This document shows, piece by piece, positions 33,911-42,595 of a stretch of DNA of 64,000 bases. This DNA comes from Niastella koreensis GR20-10 (GTDB lineage Bacteria > Bacteroidota > Bacteroidia > Chitinophagales > Chitinophagaceae). The DNA is taken from contig NC_016609.1 in assembly GCF_000246855.1 (NCBI RefSeq), forward strand, positions 1,116,001 to 1,180,000, read 5' to 3'. The position numbers and the translations under genes are program-made. Under the pieces are notes generated by a model that ran no database searches, was not told where the DNA came from, and saw only the letters and a program-made list of their open reading frames with translations. Within the stretch, counting starts at the first letter, position 1. Every line of letters starts with the position of its first letter.

Positions 33911-34825
33911 TTAACAACCGGTGGAAGGATTTTTTTTAATATGTTCCTGTAACCGCAGCTCCCTACTTGTCATGCTGTGTCCGTCGTGGCTCCAGCCGGG
34001 CGGCCCAAAAAGATACATTAATCTTTGTTTTAAACTGAGATCCTTCCGGCGCATATCCCGTACTATGGCCCGCCATTCATGAAAAATAAGGGTAGGGATG
34101 TTGTCATTTTCCAGTTCGTGGGTAATGCCATACCGGATGGGTTCATATTGTTGCGCGGGTAATTCCTGTTGAAAAGTGCCGAATAATTTATCCCAGAAAA
34201 TGAACACAGTACCCATGTTCCTGTCGAGGTATCTGGGGTTGGATGCATGGTGAACGCGGTGGTGACTGGGGGTAACGAAGATGTATTCGAGCCAGCCCAG
34301 TTTTTTTATTTTCTCTGTATGGGTGAGTATGGCCCATACCTGTCCAACTGAATAGATGAAGAAGATATCAATAGGCCTGAACCCGGCGAATGCGATGGGC
34401 ACAAAGAACAGGAAACTATAAAAGGGTTCCAGCACGCCAGTGCGAAAGCCAACGGTGAAATTATACTGTTTACTGCTATGATGGTTCACATGCACTGCCC
34501 AGAAGAACCGGGAATAATGTCCCAGCCGGTGCAGCCAGTAATGCATTCCATCTACCAACAATAAGAGTATAACCCAATAGGCAATGGAATGCTGCCATGT
34601 AAAAAAGCTGATACTGAAAAAGAAGGTGAGTACGATGAGGCTTATCCCGCGCATGGCGAGATCGGTTAAACCGGTTAAGATGCTCAGGAGAAAATTATGA
34701 AAAGTATTTTTCCAGGTATATGATTTAACGCCCTCCAGGTGACTGATCAGTAATTCTGCGCCAATGATCAGTACATACAGTGGTGTTGTTAAAAGCAACA
34801 TGATCTGGTCGTACAATACATGCAT
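33911..34825 (-). CDS. Sterol desaturase/fatty acid hydroxylase family protein (copy 2)
   Basis: This 304-residue paralogue of the preceding gene has the same topology and His clusters (HYWLHRLGHYSRFFWAVHVNHHSS, HHRVHHASNPRYLDRNMG) and the same FGPPGWSHDG near the end. The two proteins are alike along the whole length but clearly diverged, so the duplication is not recent. They may act on different positions or chain lengths of one lipid class. No other lipid gene is next to them. Confidence 0.88.
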   Translation of the reverse strand: MHVLYDQIMLLLTTPLYVLIIGAELLISHLEGVKSYTWKNTFHNFLLSILTGLTDLAMRGISLIVLTFFFSISFFTWQHSIAYWVILLLLVDGMHYWLHRLGHYSRFFWAVHVNHHSSKQYNFTVGFRTGVLEPFYSFLFFVPIAFAGFRPIDIFFIYSVGQVWAILTHTEKIKKLGWLEYIFVTPSHHRVHHASNPRYLDRNMGTVFIFWDKLFGTFQQELPAQQYEPIRYGITHELENDNIPTLIFHEWRAIVRDMRRKDLSLKQRLMYLFGPPGWSHDGHSMTSRELRLQEHIKKNPSTGC

Positions 34826-34936
34826 ATGAATAAAACGACAAAAACCAAACCATTACGCCGTGGATGGTTTAACTTGCAGATGAATACGTTGTATACAGAA
34901 TGATAGGTTGGCTGAACGTTAAAAAAAAGCCAATAG

Positions 34937-34998
34937 ACCTGTCAGGTTCGCTTTAACAGCCTGAATGTTTAGCGTGCCGATGCGGACCTGACAGGTCC
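34937..34998. repeat. Pair of ACCTGNCAGGT palindromes
   Basis: ACCTGTCAGGT (34937-34947) and GGACCTGACAGGTCC (34984-34998) are each near-palindromic. As a pair they form an inverted repeat around about 36 bases. They lie in the divergent gap between hydroxylase copy 2 and the YkgJ gene. Confidence 0.7.
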
Positions 34999-35031
34999 GG
35001 CCGGTAATTTTTAATTATAGAAAACTAGTTA

Positions 35032-35547
35032 ATGGCAGCGCATCGTGACAATAATGAGCAGATTGGGGGCCTGGAAGATGGCATCTGGAAAAAGAAAAGT
35101 GCTGAGCATCAGAAACAGTACAGTAATATGCTGAAACGGGCAGACCGCAACAAAGTGTTGAAAAAATTGCCCGATCTGCATGAGGAAGCTTTTTCAAAAA
35201 TTGATTGTCTGCAATGTGCGGCCTGTTGTAAAAATTATTCACCGCGTTTTAAGACGCCTGATATCAAGCGTATCAGCAAGCACCTTAAAATGAAGGAGAG
35301 CGTGTTTATTGAAACTTACCTGCGTTTGGATGAAGAAGGGGATTATGTGGTAAAACAAACGCCCTGCGCGTTTTTAGGAGCAGATAATTATTGCAGTATT
35401 TATGAAGTTCGCCCGTCTGATTGCGAACGGTTCCCATATACCGATGAAGACGTGATTTTGAAGCGGCAGCCGCTTACGTTGAAGAATTCAACATTCTGTC
35501 CTGCCGTTTATTATGTGTTGGAGAGGTTATTGAAGGAGGAGAAGTAG
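35032..35547 (+). CDS. YkgJ family cysteine cluster protein
   Basis: This 171-residue cytoplasmic protein has a Cys cluster that probably binds zinc or an Fe-S cluster: CLQCAACCKNYSPRF, then TPCAFLGADNYCSIYEVRPSDCERFP and FCPAVYYVLERL. The family is widespread and its function is unresolved. It is transcribed alone, divergent from the hydroxylase pair. The ATG at 35032 lies soon after the ACCTGNCAGGT palindromes. An octamer repeat region starts just after the stop. Confidence 0.88.
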   Translation: MAAHRDNNEQIGGLEDGIWKKKSAEHQKQYSNMLKRADRNKVLKKLPDLHEEAFSKIDCLQCAACCKNYSPRFKTPDIKRISKHLKMKESVFIETYLRLDEEGDYVVKQTPCAFLGADNYCSIYEVRPSDCERFPYTDEDVILKRQPLTLKNSTFCPAVYYVLERLLKEEK

Positions 35548-35690
35548 TTAACCAGTTGATCAGTTAACCAGTTAACCAGGAAAGTTGATAGAGTTGACAG
35601 GGTTGATATAGTTGATAATGGTGTATTGCTTTTTGCTTTAACCTTTCGGCTTTGAGCCCTGTATTTGCTTATAGCTTACAGCCTGCCATT
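35548..35690. repeat. Octamer (GTTAACCA/GTTGACAG) and heptamer (GCTTTTA) repeats
   Basis: From the stop of the YkgJ gene the sequence reads GTTAACCA, GTTGATCA, GTTAACCA, GTTAACCA. It then runs through GTTGATAG/GTTGACAG forms and GCTTTTT/GCTTTAA/CTTTCGG/CTTTGAG units. Confidence 0.75.
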
Positions 35691-35737
35691 TCAAATTGCT
35701 GAATACCAATTAAAGAATATACCTACTAAGAAACCGC

Positions 35738-37972
35738 ATGTCCCACTTACCAACGCTTATACGAGATCTTGCGCTGATACTGGCTATTGCCGGTGTAACC
35801 ACCCTGTTATTTAAAAAATTAAAACAACCCGTTGTGCTGGGATATATCCTGGCGGGGATACTGGTAGGGCCTAATTTCTCCTTACTGCCTTCTATCAGTG
35901 ATCTCGATGGCGTAAAAGTTTGGGCCGATATCGGGGTGATCTTCCTGTTATTCAGCCTGGGTTTGGAGTTTAGTTTTAAAAAGCTGGTGAATATTGGCGG
36001 TACAGCCGGCGTTACCGGCATCTTCGAAATCATTTGTATGGTGGGGTTAGGGTTTGTAACCGGTAAGCTGATGGGCTGGCCGTTTATGGATTGTATTTTC
36101 CTCGGTGGCATCATTGCTATTTCTTCTACTACCATCATTATACGGGCATTTGATGAATTAGGTGTAAAAACAAGAAAATTCGCCAGTGTGGTGTTGGGGG
36201 TACTGGTAGTGGAAGACCTGATGGCGGTATTGCTGATGGTAGTGCTGTCTACTTTGGCTGTAAGCCGTGAGTTTGCGGGCATGGAAATGCTGTATTCGGT
36301 ATTGAAGCTGGTGTTCTTTTTATTTCTCTGGTTCCTCTCCGGGATCTTCCTGATCCCCGGTTTTTTGAAATGGGGCCGTAAAATAATGAATGACGAAACC
36401 ATGCTCGTTATTTCATTAGGGCTGTGTTTGATGATGGTGGTGGCTGCTACCTATGCCGGGTTTTCGGCCCCGTTAGGCGCTTTTATTATGGGGTCTATCC
36501 TCGCCGAAACACCGCAGGCGGAAAAGATCGAGCACCTGGTTCAACCCGTAAAGAATTTATTCGGCGCGGTATTTTTTGTATCTGTAGGATTGCTGATAGA
36601 ACCGGATATGTTGATGAAATACATCGGGCCGGTATTTATATTGTCGTTTGTTGTGATCCTTGGTAAAACAATCAACGTAACATTTGGCGCCCTGTTATCG
36701 GGGCAGCCATTAAAGCAATCGCTGCAGTCGGGCATGAGCCTGGCGCAGATTGGGGAGTTCTCCTTTATCATTGCCACGCTGGGGTTGACGTTACAGGTAA
36801 CCAGCGATTATTTATATCCGATAGCTGTTGGCGTGTCGGTGATTACCACATTTACCACGCCGTATATGATCAGGCTGGCCGATCCGTTTTTTAACTGGCT
36901 GGCGCCCAAACTGCCAATAAAATGGCGAATGGCCATTAACCAGTACAGTACCGGTGCACAGACCATTCAGGCCGAAAGCGAATGGCGCATTGTATTGCGA
37001 TCGTACCTGACAGTGATGGCCACCAATTCGGTGATCGTGATTGCCATGGTTTTATTATCGGGCACATATTTGTTGCCTTTTATCAGGCAAAGTGTACATG
37101 GCGATGTATTGTCGAGCATCATCACGATTGTAATAACGTTGATGGCCGCCGCCCCGTTCTTATGGGCCCTGGCGATACGTAAAATGCATTCCCTCTCTTA
37201 CCGCAATTTGTGGCTCGATAAAAAGTATAACCATGGGCCGCTGGTGATGCTGGAAGTAGTGCGGAACGTGATATTAGTGGTGCTGGTAGGTTTTATGGTA
37301 GACCAGTTGTTCAGCACTTTTATTGCTTTTGTGGCCATACTACCGGTGATTGTAGTGGTATTGCTGGTATTCTCCCGCAGGCTGAATTCATTTTATGCAC
37401 GGATTGAAAAACGCTTTTTAACGAACCTGAATCAACGGGAACAAATGCAAAGCTCGGCCTCAGGCGATCTAACGCCCTGGGATGCGCACATGGCCTTTTT
37501 TACCATGCCGCCCGAAAGCACCGTGGTGGGCAAATCGCTGAAAGACCTGGCCTGGCGGGAACAATACGGTATTAACATCGCTTATATTGAACGCGGTTCT
37601 ATTACCATTACGGCGCCCGAGCGTACCGATGTGTTATATCCCTTCGACAAGATAGCAGTGATTGGTACCGATGTTCAACTGGAGCAGTTCCGTTCTATTC
37701 TTGAATCGGCGATCCTGCCTGCGAAGAACGGTGAAGAAGAGATCACACTTACCCGGGTGATCGTAGATGAACACATTGCGGTGCGGGGAAAGACTTTACG
37801 TAATTCCGGCATCCGGGAAGCTACCAACGGGTTGATAGTGGGTATTGAGCGCAATGGGCAGCGCATTCTGAACCCTGATTCCACTACCGTTTTTGAATGG
37901 GATGATATTGTGTGGATCGTAGGGGATAGGAAGAAGATAGAAGACCTGAAGGAGTCGGGGATGAAGCAATAA
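35738..37972 (+). CDS. CPA2 family cation:proton antiporter (KefB-like) with two RCK-C domains
   Basis: This 744-residue protein has a membrane domain of about 12-13 helices (RDLALILAIAGVTTLLFKKLKQPVVLGYILAGILVGP, GVIFLLFSLGLEFSFKKL), a second shorter membrane stretch, and a cytoplasmic tail. The tail has two TrkA-C (RCK-C) units, at about residues 585-655 (FFTMPPESTVVGKSLKDLAWREQYGINIAYIERG) and 665-740 (VDEHIAVRGKTLRNSGIREATNGLIVGIERNG). The NAD-binding RCK-N domain of KefB/C is missing. The ion is K+ or Na+ and cannot be decided. Role: pH or osmotic control. Confidence 0.9.
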   Translation: MSHLPTLIRDLALILAIAGVTTLLFKKLKQPVVLGYILAGILVGPNFSLLPSISDLDGVKVWADIGVIFLLFSLGLEFSFKKLVNIGGTAGVTGIFEIICMVGLGFVTGKLMGWPFMDCIFLGGIIAISSTTIIIRAFDELGVKTRKFASVVLGVLVVEDLMAVLLMVVLSTLAVSREFAGMEMLYSVLKLVFFLFLWFLSGIFLIPGFLKWGRKIMNDETMLVISLGLCLMMVVAATYAGFSAPLGAFIMGSILAETPQAEKIEHLVQPVKNLFGAVFFVSVGLLIEPDMLMKYIGPVFILSFVVILGKTINVTFGALLSGQPLKQSLQSGMSLAQIGEFSFIIATLGLTLQVTSDYLYPIAVGVSVITTFTTPYMIRLADPFFNWLAPKLPIKWRMAINQYSTGAQTIQAESEWRIVLRSYLTVMATNSVIVIAMVLLSGTYLLPFIRQSVHGDVLSSIITIVITLMAAAPFLWALAIRKMHSLSYRNLWLDKKYNHGPLVMLEVVRNVILVVLVGFMVDQLFSTFIAFVAILPVIVVVLLVFSRRLNSFYARIEKRFLTNLNQREQMQSSASGDLTPWDAHMAFFTMPPESTVVGKSLKDLAWREQYGINIAYIERGSITITAPERTDVLYPFDKIAVIGTDVQLEQFRSILESAILPAKNGEEEITLTRVIVDEHIAVRGKTLRNSGIREATNGLIVGIERNGQRILNPDSTTVFEWDDIVWIVGDRKKIEDLKESGMKQ

Positions 37973-38030
37973 GTTCCAGGTTCAGAGTTCCAAGTTCCAG
38001 GTTCCAGGTTTCATGTTTCTGTTCAAAGTT
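37973..38030. repeat. Heptamer repeat (GGTTCCA family)
   Basis: Units GTTCCAG, GTTCAGA, GTTCCAA, GTTCCAG, GTTCCAG, GTTTCAT, GTTTCTG, TTCAAAG follow each other at a 7-base step after the antiporter stop. No matching inverted arm is seen nearby. Confidence 0.8.
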
Positions 38031-38129
38031 CAACGCCCCTCATCGCGGCAACCCCGGTATCCGAATCCTGTCCGCAATCAGTTTTTTTGGGTAGCGATTA
38101 TGCAGTAACTTAAATGTAAATTAATTGCT

Positions 38130-38405
38130 ATGCCAAAATTCGTCATCGAAAGGGAAATGCCCGGAGCAGGAGATCTTTCACAAGAACAACTACGCGACGC
38201 TTCTCAACACTCATGCGAGGTTTTAACTGATATGGGTCCACAGATACAATGGGTGCATAGTTATGTAACCGACAACAAGATCTATTGTATTTATAACGCT
38301 CCGGATGAAGCTGCCATTAAGCAACATGCGCAACAGGCAGGGTTTCCAGCCAATAAAATAAGCCGGGTGAAGGCGATTATTGATCCAACTACTGCGGAGG
38401 TGTGA
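38130..38405 (+). CDS. DUF4242 (nickel-binding-type) small protein
   Basis: This 91-residue cytoplasmic protein of the DUF4242 family is a ferredoxin-like fold recently linked in databases to nickel binding. Its pattern MPKFVIEREMPGAGDLSQEQL, then GPQIQWVHSYVTDNKIYCIYNAPDEAAIKQHAQQAGFPANKI is the full family domain. The role is unknown. It stands alone between repeat regions and is convergent with the membrane protein at 38631. Confidence 0.88.
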   Translation: MPKFVIEREMPGAGDLSQEQLRDASQHSCEVLTDMGPQIQWVHSYVTDNKIYCIYNAPDEAAIKQHAQQAGFPANKISRVKAIIDPTTAEV

Positions 38406-38410
38406 GGGCA

Positions 38411-38625
38411 GCCGCAAGCTTCAGGCTGTAAGCTATAAGCAATACACCTCAGCGCGGCAACAAATACAGCTAAAAGCTATAAGCTCAAAGCCAAAAGCAA
38501 AACACAGAACTAAGAACTGAGAACTCTGAACTTGGAACTCTGAACTCTGAACTTGGAACTCTGAACTTGGAACTCTGAACTTGGAACTCTGAACTTGGAA
38601 CTCTGAACTTGGAACTATTCGACCA
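38411..38625. repeat. Compound heptamer repeat region G, with 96-bp inverted repeat copy
   Basis: 38436-38531 is the exact reverse complement of 41718-41813. It contains a unique core (CAATACACCTCAGCGCGGCA), then AGCTATA/AGCTCAA/AGCCAAA heptamers. The region continues with a regular run of alternating AACTCTG and AACTTGG heptamers to about 38625. Confidence 0.93.
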
Positions 38626-38630
38626 ATTAT

Positions 38631-39248
38631 TTATTTACTTTTTACTTCTTCTTTTACTTTTATCTGAGGTGCCTGTATTTTAGTTGGCTTACCATTGCCA
38701 TTGGCCGCATTCGTATTGCTATTGATAGCAGGGTTGTTTTTTACCTGAACTGTGTGATTGCTGCCCATTTTAAACGCCACATACAGCAGGCACCCGGTAA
38801 CCAGGAATTGTATTACTGTTAATGAATTGGATACTACATGCATGGCCGGACTGATGGCCTTTTTCATTTGTGCCTCACTCATGGCTGAGAGCGGAGGGAA
38901 CACGGCAGAACCGCCAAAATATACCATTTCAGAAATGATCACCTGCTTGTTGATAGTGGCTATCAACAGGATGAGAATGGACCCTGCCACCAGCATAATT
39001 ACATTGGAGGCTTTGCGGGTGAACTGATGCCGGATCTCTTTTACGAGGTAAATAAAAAAGGCAAAGAATACATATAACGGCAGGACTATTTTCCAGGAAG
39101 AAATGGTAAAATAGGTTTCGTGCAGGCGAATGTCGAAGTTATTGCTAAGGAAAGTCCAGCCAAATACAAATATGGTGACCAACACGGTTGCGTTGAGGAT
39201 CATACCCAACCAGATCAATTCAATGAGTAACGGCTTAAATTTTTGCAT
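38631..39248 (-). CDS. Hypothetical membrane protein
   Basis: This 205-residue protein has four hydrophobic segments (about residues 8-32, 50-72, 80-102 and 145-165) and a polar C-terminal tail rich in Asn and Lys. After the first helix it has DIRLHETYFTISSWKIVLPLYVFFA. This resembles the DxxxHDTYFVxxxF stretch of haem-copper oxidase subunit I, with Glu for Asp and without the later metal ligands. It is not an oxidase. I do not recognise a family with certainty. Confidence 0.68.
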   Translation of the reverse strand: MQKFKPLLIELIWLGMILNATVLVTIFVFGWTFLSNNFDIRLHETYFTISSWKIVLPLYVFFAFFIYLVKEIRHQFTRKASNVIMLVAGSILILLIATINKQVIISEMVYFGGSAVFPPLSAMSEAQMKKAISPAMHVVSNSLTVIQFLVTGCLLYVAFKMGSNHTVQVKNNPAINSNTNAANGNGKPTKIQAPQIKVKEEVKSK

Positions 39249-39282
39249 AGGTTAATCAGGCTTAACCTAAATATACAAAAAC

Positions 39283-39325
39283 CGTGCAATCCTGAGCTGA
39301 GCCGAAGGACGAGCGGAGTCGAAGG
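39283..39325. repeat. Dispersed GAGCGGAGTCGAAGG repeat
   Basis: The segment CCTGAGCTGAGCCGAAGG / ACGAGCGGAGTCGAAGGG lies downstream of cysM. Related sequences occur at the 3' end of the SSS symporter gene (25622-25655) and in the hairpin at 47341-47365. Confidence 0.6.
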
Positions 39326-39333
39326 GTCGAAGA

Positions 39334-40206
39334 TTAGCCAAACAGCTCGCTGCTGAGGTACCTGTCGCCCCGGTCGCAAACGATGAACACGATCACGCCT
39401 TCCTTCAACTCTTTGGCCAGTCTGAATGCGGCAGAGGCGGCGCCGCCACTGCTCATTCCGGCAAAAACGCCTTCCACCTTTGCCAGTTGGCGGGTGGTAA
39501 GGGTAGCCTCCTGTTGCGATACGTCTATGATGCGGTCAACCCGGCTGGGATCGAAGATCCTGGGCAGATATTCCTTAGGCCAGCGGCGAATACCGGGAAT
39601 AGAGGAGTCTTCAGTTGGCTGGCAACCTACTATCTGTATGTTGGGGTTCTTTTCTTTAAAAAACATGGAACAGCCCATAATGGTGCCGGTAGTACCCATG
39701 GAGCTTACAAAATGGGTGATGCTTTGGTTGGTATCACGCCAGATTTCAGGACCGGTGGTTTTTATATGGGCTTTATAGTTATCCGGATTACTGAACTGGT
39801 TCAGGATCACATATTCACCGGTGGCTGCTTTCTCTTCAGCATAATCGCGGCATTTTTCAATGCTGTCCAGCAAGGTTACTTTGGCGCCATAGGCTTCCAT
39901 GGTAAGCGTACGTTCGCGGGTGGAGGTGGAAGGCATTACCAGCTCAATATCAAGGTTGAATAAGGTAGCCACCATGGCCAGGGCAATGCCGGTGTTACCA
40001 CTTGTAGCCTCAATCAATTTTGAACCTGGTTTAATATCACCCCGTTCCAGCGCCGATCTGATCATATTTAGCGCCGGCCGGTCCTTCACACTTCCCCCCG
40101 GGTTATTCCCTTCCAGTTTGGCGTAAATGGTTACATTGGGATTGGGATTGAGCTGTTTGATCTCCACCATCGGGGTATTGCCTACCAGGTCTATAATGCT
40201 TGCCAT
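39334..40206 (-). CDS. cysM: Cysteine synthase B (O-acetylserine sulfhydrylase)
   Basis: This PLP enzyme makes cysteine from O-acetylserine and sulfide. The 290 residues contain IIDLVGNTPMVEI, the PLP Lys41 in GGSVKDRPA, the substrate loop EATSGNTGIALA, the PLP phosphate-binding SSMGTTGTIMG and the late PSRVDRIIDV/FAGMSSGGA. The length and the PKEYLPRIFDPSRVD region favour CysM over CysK. It is transcribed alone. It lies inside the 3.2-kb segment flanked by perfect inverted repeats. Confidence 0.93.
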   Translation of the reverse strand: MASIIDLVGNTPMVEIKQLNPNPNVTIYAKLEGNNPGGSVKDRPALNMIRSALERGDIKPGSKLIEATSGNTGIALAMVATLFNLDIELVMPSTSTRERTLTMEAYGAKVTLLDSIEKCRDYAEEKAATGEYVILNQFSNPDNYKAHIKTTGPEIWRDTNQSITHFVSSMGTTGTIMGCSMFFKEKNPNIQIVGCQPTEDSSIPGIRRWPKEYLPRIFDPSRVDRIIDVSQQEATLTTRQLAKVEGVFAGMSSGGAASAAFRLAKELKEGVIVFIVCDRGDRYLSSELFG

Positions 40207-40451
40207 TGTTTTATAATTAATCAGGAGGTTGAAATTACCACTTTTATAAGTTAATCTACCACGGCGATAGAATATAATGTTATTCTAATATGCGCATTGG
40301 TGCCAAATTATATATGTGGAATACTGGCTATACAACTGCCTGAATGAATTGGTTCAAACGCATTTTAAATTTTCTGCGCCTTACATATAAGCAATAACAG
40401 TTACTTTTGCTTTCGATTTTAAAGGTTTGTTGAACGTCAAATTGTTATAGC
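40207..40451. other. Divergent gap between cysM and the MFS gene
   Basis: This gap is AT-rich and without repeats. A -7-like TACTTTTG (40402-40409) lies 43 bases before the MFS start but lacks a well-spaced -33 element. Nothing else stands out. Confidence 0.4.
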
Positions 40452-41708
40452 ATGTCAGCCGATCCGGTAGCCAATGATCAATCAAGTCCCTTTGTAGCAA
40501 TACGCATAAAAGAGTTTCGCCTGTTTATTATTCAGCGGTTTTTCTTCATCATGGCCATGCGTATGATTGCTACCGTAATAGGCTGGAAGATGTATCAACT
40601 TACTAAAAATCCGCTGGCGCTTGCCTTCGTAGGATTGTCGGAAGCCGTTCCTGCCATTTCACTGGCTTTGTATTCGGGGCACGTGGTTGACAAAAGCGAC
40701 AAACGCACCCTGTTATTAAGAAATCTGATATTTTACTTCCTCTGTTCTACTGCCTTCCTGTTTATCACATTTCAGCATACCGAAGTAAGCCTGGGGAAGA
40801 AATTCGTTCAGTTTGCCATTTACGGGGTCATGTTCTGTACCGGCGTGGTGCGTTCATTTACAGGACCAGCCACCAGTTCTATTTTAGCACAGCTGGTACC
40901 CAAAACAATTTTACCTAATGCGGTTACCTGGAGCTCTACTACCTGGTTAACGGCCTCTGTACTGGGACATGCTTCAGCGGGTTTCCTGGTTGCCTATACA
41001 GGTTATACCGGTACCTTTTCGTTGATAATGCTTTATATAGGCATTGCAGCTGTTGCGCTGTTCCAGGTAGAACGCAAACCTATTTTGCATTCCGATAAGG
41101 GGCAGGCAACATGGGAAAGTGTAAAGGAAGGCGTACGGTATGTTTTTAGAACAAGAGAGTTGCTGGGCGCGTTATCGCTGGATATGCTGGCTGTTTTGTT
41201 TGGCGGCACTACTGCTATGATCCCCTTCTTTGCAGGTGATATTCTGCATGTAGGCGCCATAGGATTTGGCTGGTTGAATGCCGCAGCTGATATCGGCTCC
41301 ATGATCATTATTTTAACGCTCACGTTCTTTCCGCTTCGTAAAAAGCAGGGCCTGATCCTGCTGTTTGTGGTGGCGGGTTTTGGGTTAAGTATTATAACTT
41401 TCGGCATCTCTGCCATCTACTGGCTCTCTTTCTTTGCTTTACTGGTGAGCGGCGCCCTCGATGGCATCAGTGTGGTAATACGCGGTACTATTCTGCAATT
41501 AAAAACGCCCGATGAAATGCGCGGGCGGGTATCTGCAGTAAACTCCATGTTCATTAACTCTTCCAATGAAATTGGCGCTTTTGAAAGCGGGGCAGCTGCC
41601 AAATTATTAGGCATTGTTCCTTCTGTGATCTTTGGCGGCGCCATGACCTTGTTGGTAGTGGGGACTATGTGGTTTAAAGCGCCAACTTTACGCAAATTTG
41701 AATATTGA
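40452..41708 (+). CDS. Major facilitator superfamily transporter
   Basis: This 418-residue protein with about 12 transmembrane helices is close to the DHA/enterobactin-exporter-like (MFS_3) group. It opens with FRLFIIQRFFFIMAMRMIATVIGWKMYQLTKNPLALAFVGLSEAVP, has the motif-A-like GHVVDKSDKRTLLLR after helix 2, and has RGTILQLKTPDEMRGRVSAVNSMFI in the second half. It is probably an exporter; the substrate is unknown. It is convergent with the nucleoside kinase, with repeat region H between them. Confidence 0.9.
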   Translation: MSADPVANDQSSPFVAIRIKEFRLFIIQRFFFIMAMRMIATVIGWKMYQLTKNPLALAFVGLSEAVPAISLALYSGHVVDKSDKRTLLLRNLIFYFLCSTAFLFITFQHTEVSLGKKFVQFAIYGVMFCTGVVRSFTGPATSSILAQLVPKTILPNAVTWSSTTWLTASVLGHASAGFLVAYTGYTGTFSLIMLYIGIAAVALFQVERKPILHSDKGQATWESVKEGVRYVFRTRELLGALSLDMLAVLFGGTTAMIPFFAGDILHVGAIGFGWLNAAADIGSMIIILTLTFFPLRKKQGLILLFVVAGFGLSIITFGISAIYWLSFFALLVSGALDGISVVIRGTILQLKTPDEMRGRVSAVNSMFINSSNEIGAFESGAAAKLLGIVPSVIFGGAMTLLVVGTMWFKAPTLRKFEY

Positions 41709-41840
41709 TAGTTCCAGGTTCAGAGTTCTCAGTTCTTAGTTCTGTGTTTTGCTTTTGGCTTTGAGCTTATAGCTTTTAGCTGTATTTGTTGCCGCGCTGA
41801 GGTGTATTGCTTACAGCTTGCGGCTTACAGCTTGAAGCTG
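41709..41840. repeat. Compound heptamer repeat region H, inverted partner of region G
   Basis: 41718-41813 is identical to the reverse complement of 38436-38531 over 96 bases. Similarity continues with a few changes on both sides (GTTCCAGGTT; ACAGCTTGCGGCTTACAGCTT). Confidence 0.94.
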
Positions 41841-41844
41841 TTTT

Positions 41845-42477
41845 CTACGGCAACGTAAAATAATGCTGCCCCTGCTCATACTCCTGGTCAAGCGCATCTA
41901 TGATCACCTGCAGGTGTTGGGGATTGCCCAGAAAATCGGCATTGCCGGCATCCACGAACAAGGTCTTTATGTTATGCTGCTTTATATAATGCGTATAGGT
42001 TTGCTGAATGTTCAACAGGTATTCGTCGGGGATATGTTGTTCGTAGGAGCGGTTACGCTTTTTTATATTCGCCTGTAGGCGGTCAACCGGCGCATGCAGG
42101 TAAATAAGCAGTTCGGGTTGCACCAGCTGCTGATGAATGATCTCAAACAGTTTTTGATAAAGCCTGTATTCTTCTTCGGGCAAATTGATCTTGGCAAATA
42201 ACAGGCATTTGGTGAACAGGTAATCGGTGATGGTAGTTCGCTGAAACATATCGCTGGTATGTATCAGTTCCTTCAGTTGTTTATAGCGTTCGGCCATAAA
42301 GAACAGTTCCAGCGGGAACGCATATTGCTGCGGGTTTTCATAGAACTTGGGCAGAAAAGGATTATCGGCAAATTCTTCCAGGATCAACCGGGCATTGTAA
42401 TGCCTTGACAGCATATTAGCCAGCGTTGTTTTTCCCGCGCCAATATTTCCTTCGATGGTGATGAAATGATATTTCAT
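41845..42477 (-). CDS. Deoxynucleoside kinase family protein
   Basis: This 210-residue enzyme phosphorylates deoxyribonucleosides for salvage. It starts with the P-loop FITIEGNIGAGKTTLA (residues about 5-20). The substrate-binding segment LILEEFADNPFLPKFYENPQQYAFPLELFFMAERYKQL follows, then LIYLHAPVDRLQANIKKRNRSYEQHIPDEYL with the LID Arg residues. The specificity (dG/dA versus dC) is not clear. I chose the ATG at 42477 (MKYHFITIEG); the longer open frame starts in a repeat-derived region. Confidence 0.92.
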   Translation of the reverse strand: MKYHFITIEGNIGAGKTTLANMLSRHYNARLILEEFADNPFLPKFYENPQQYAFPLELFFMAERYKQLKELIHTSDMFQRTTITDYLFTKCLLFAKINLPEEEYRLYQKLFEIIHQQLVQPELLIYLHAPVDRLQANIKKRNRSYEQHIPDEYLLNIQQTYTHYIKQHNIKTLFVDAGNADFLGNPQHLQVIIDALDQEYEQGQHYFTLP

Positions 42478-42595
42478 GTATGAATCGTAATCAATAGTGA
42501 ATGGATAATTGTGAATCGGCAAACGGCAGACGGCAAACATCGCCCGCACCATTCCGGATGAACCCAATAACTTAAAAACCTAAGAACTCAATAAT
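42478..42595. repeat. Short gap with heptamer-type units
   Basis: It contains GGCAAAC, GGCAGAC, GGCAAAC (complement of the GTTTGCC family) and AACTTAA/AACCTAA/AACTCAA units between the kinase and folK. Confidence 0.6.
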
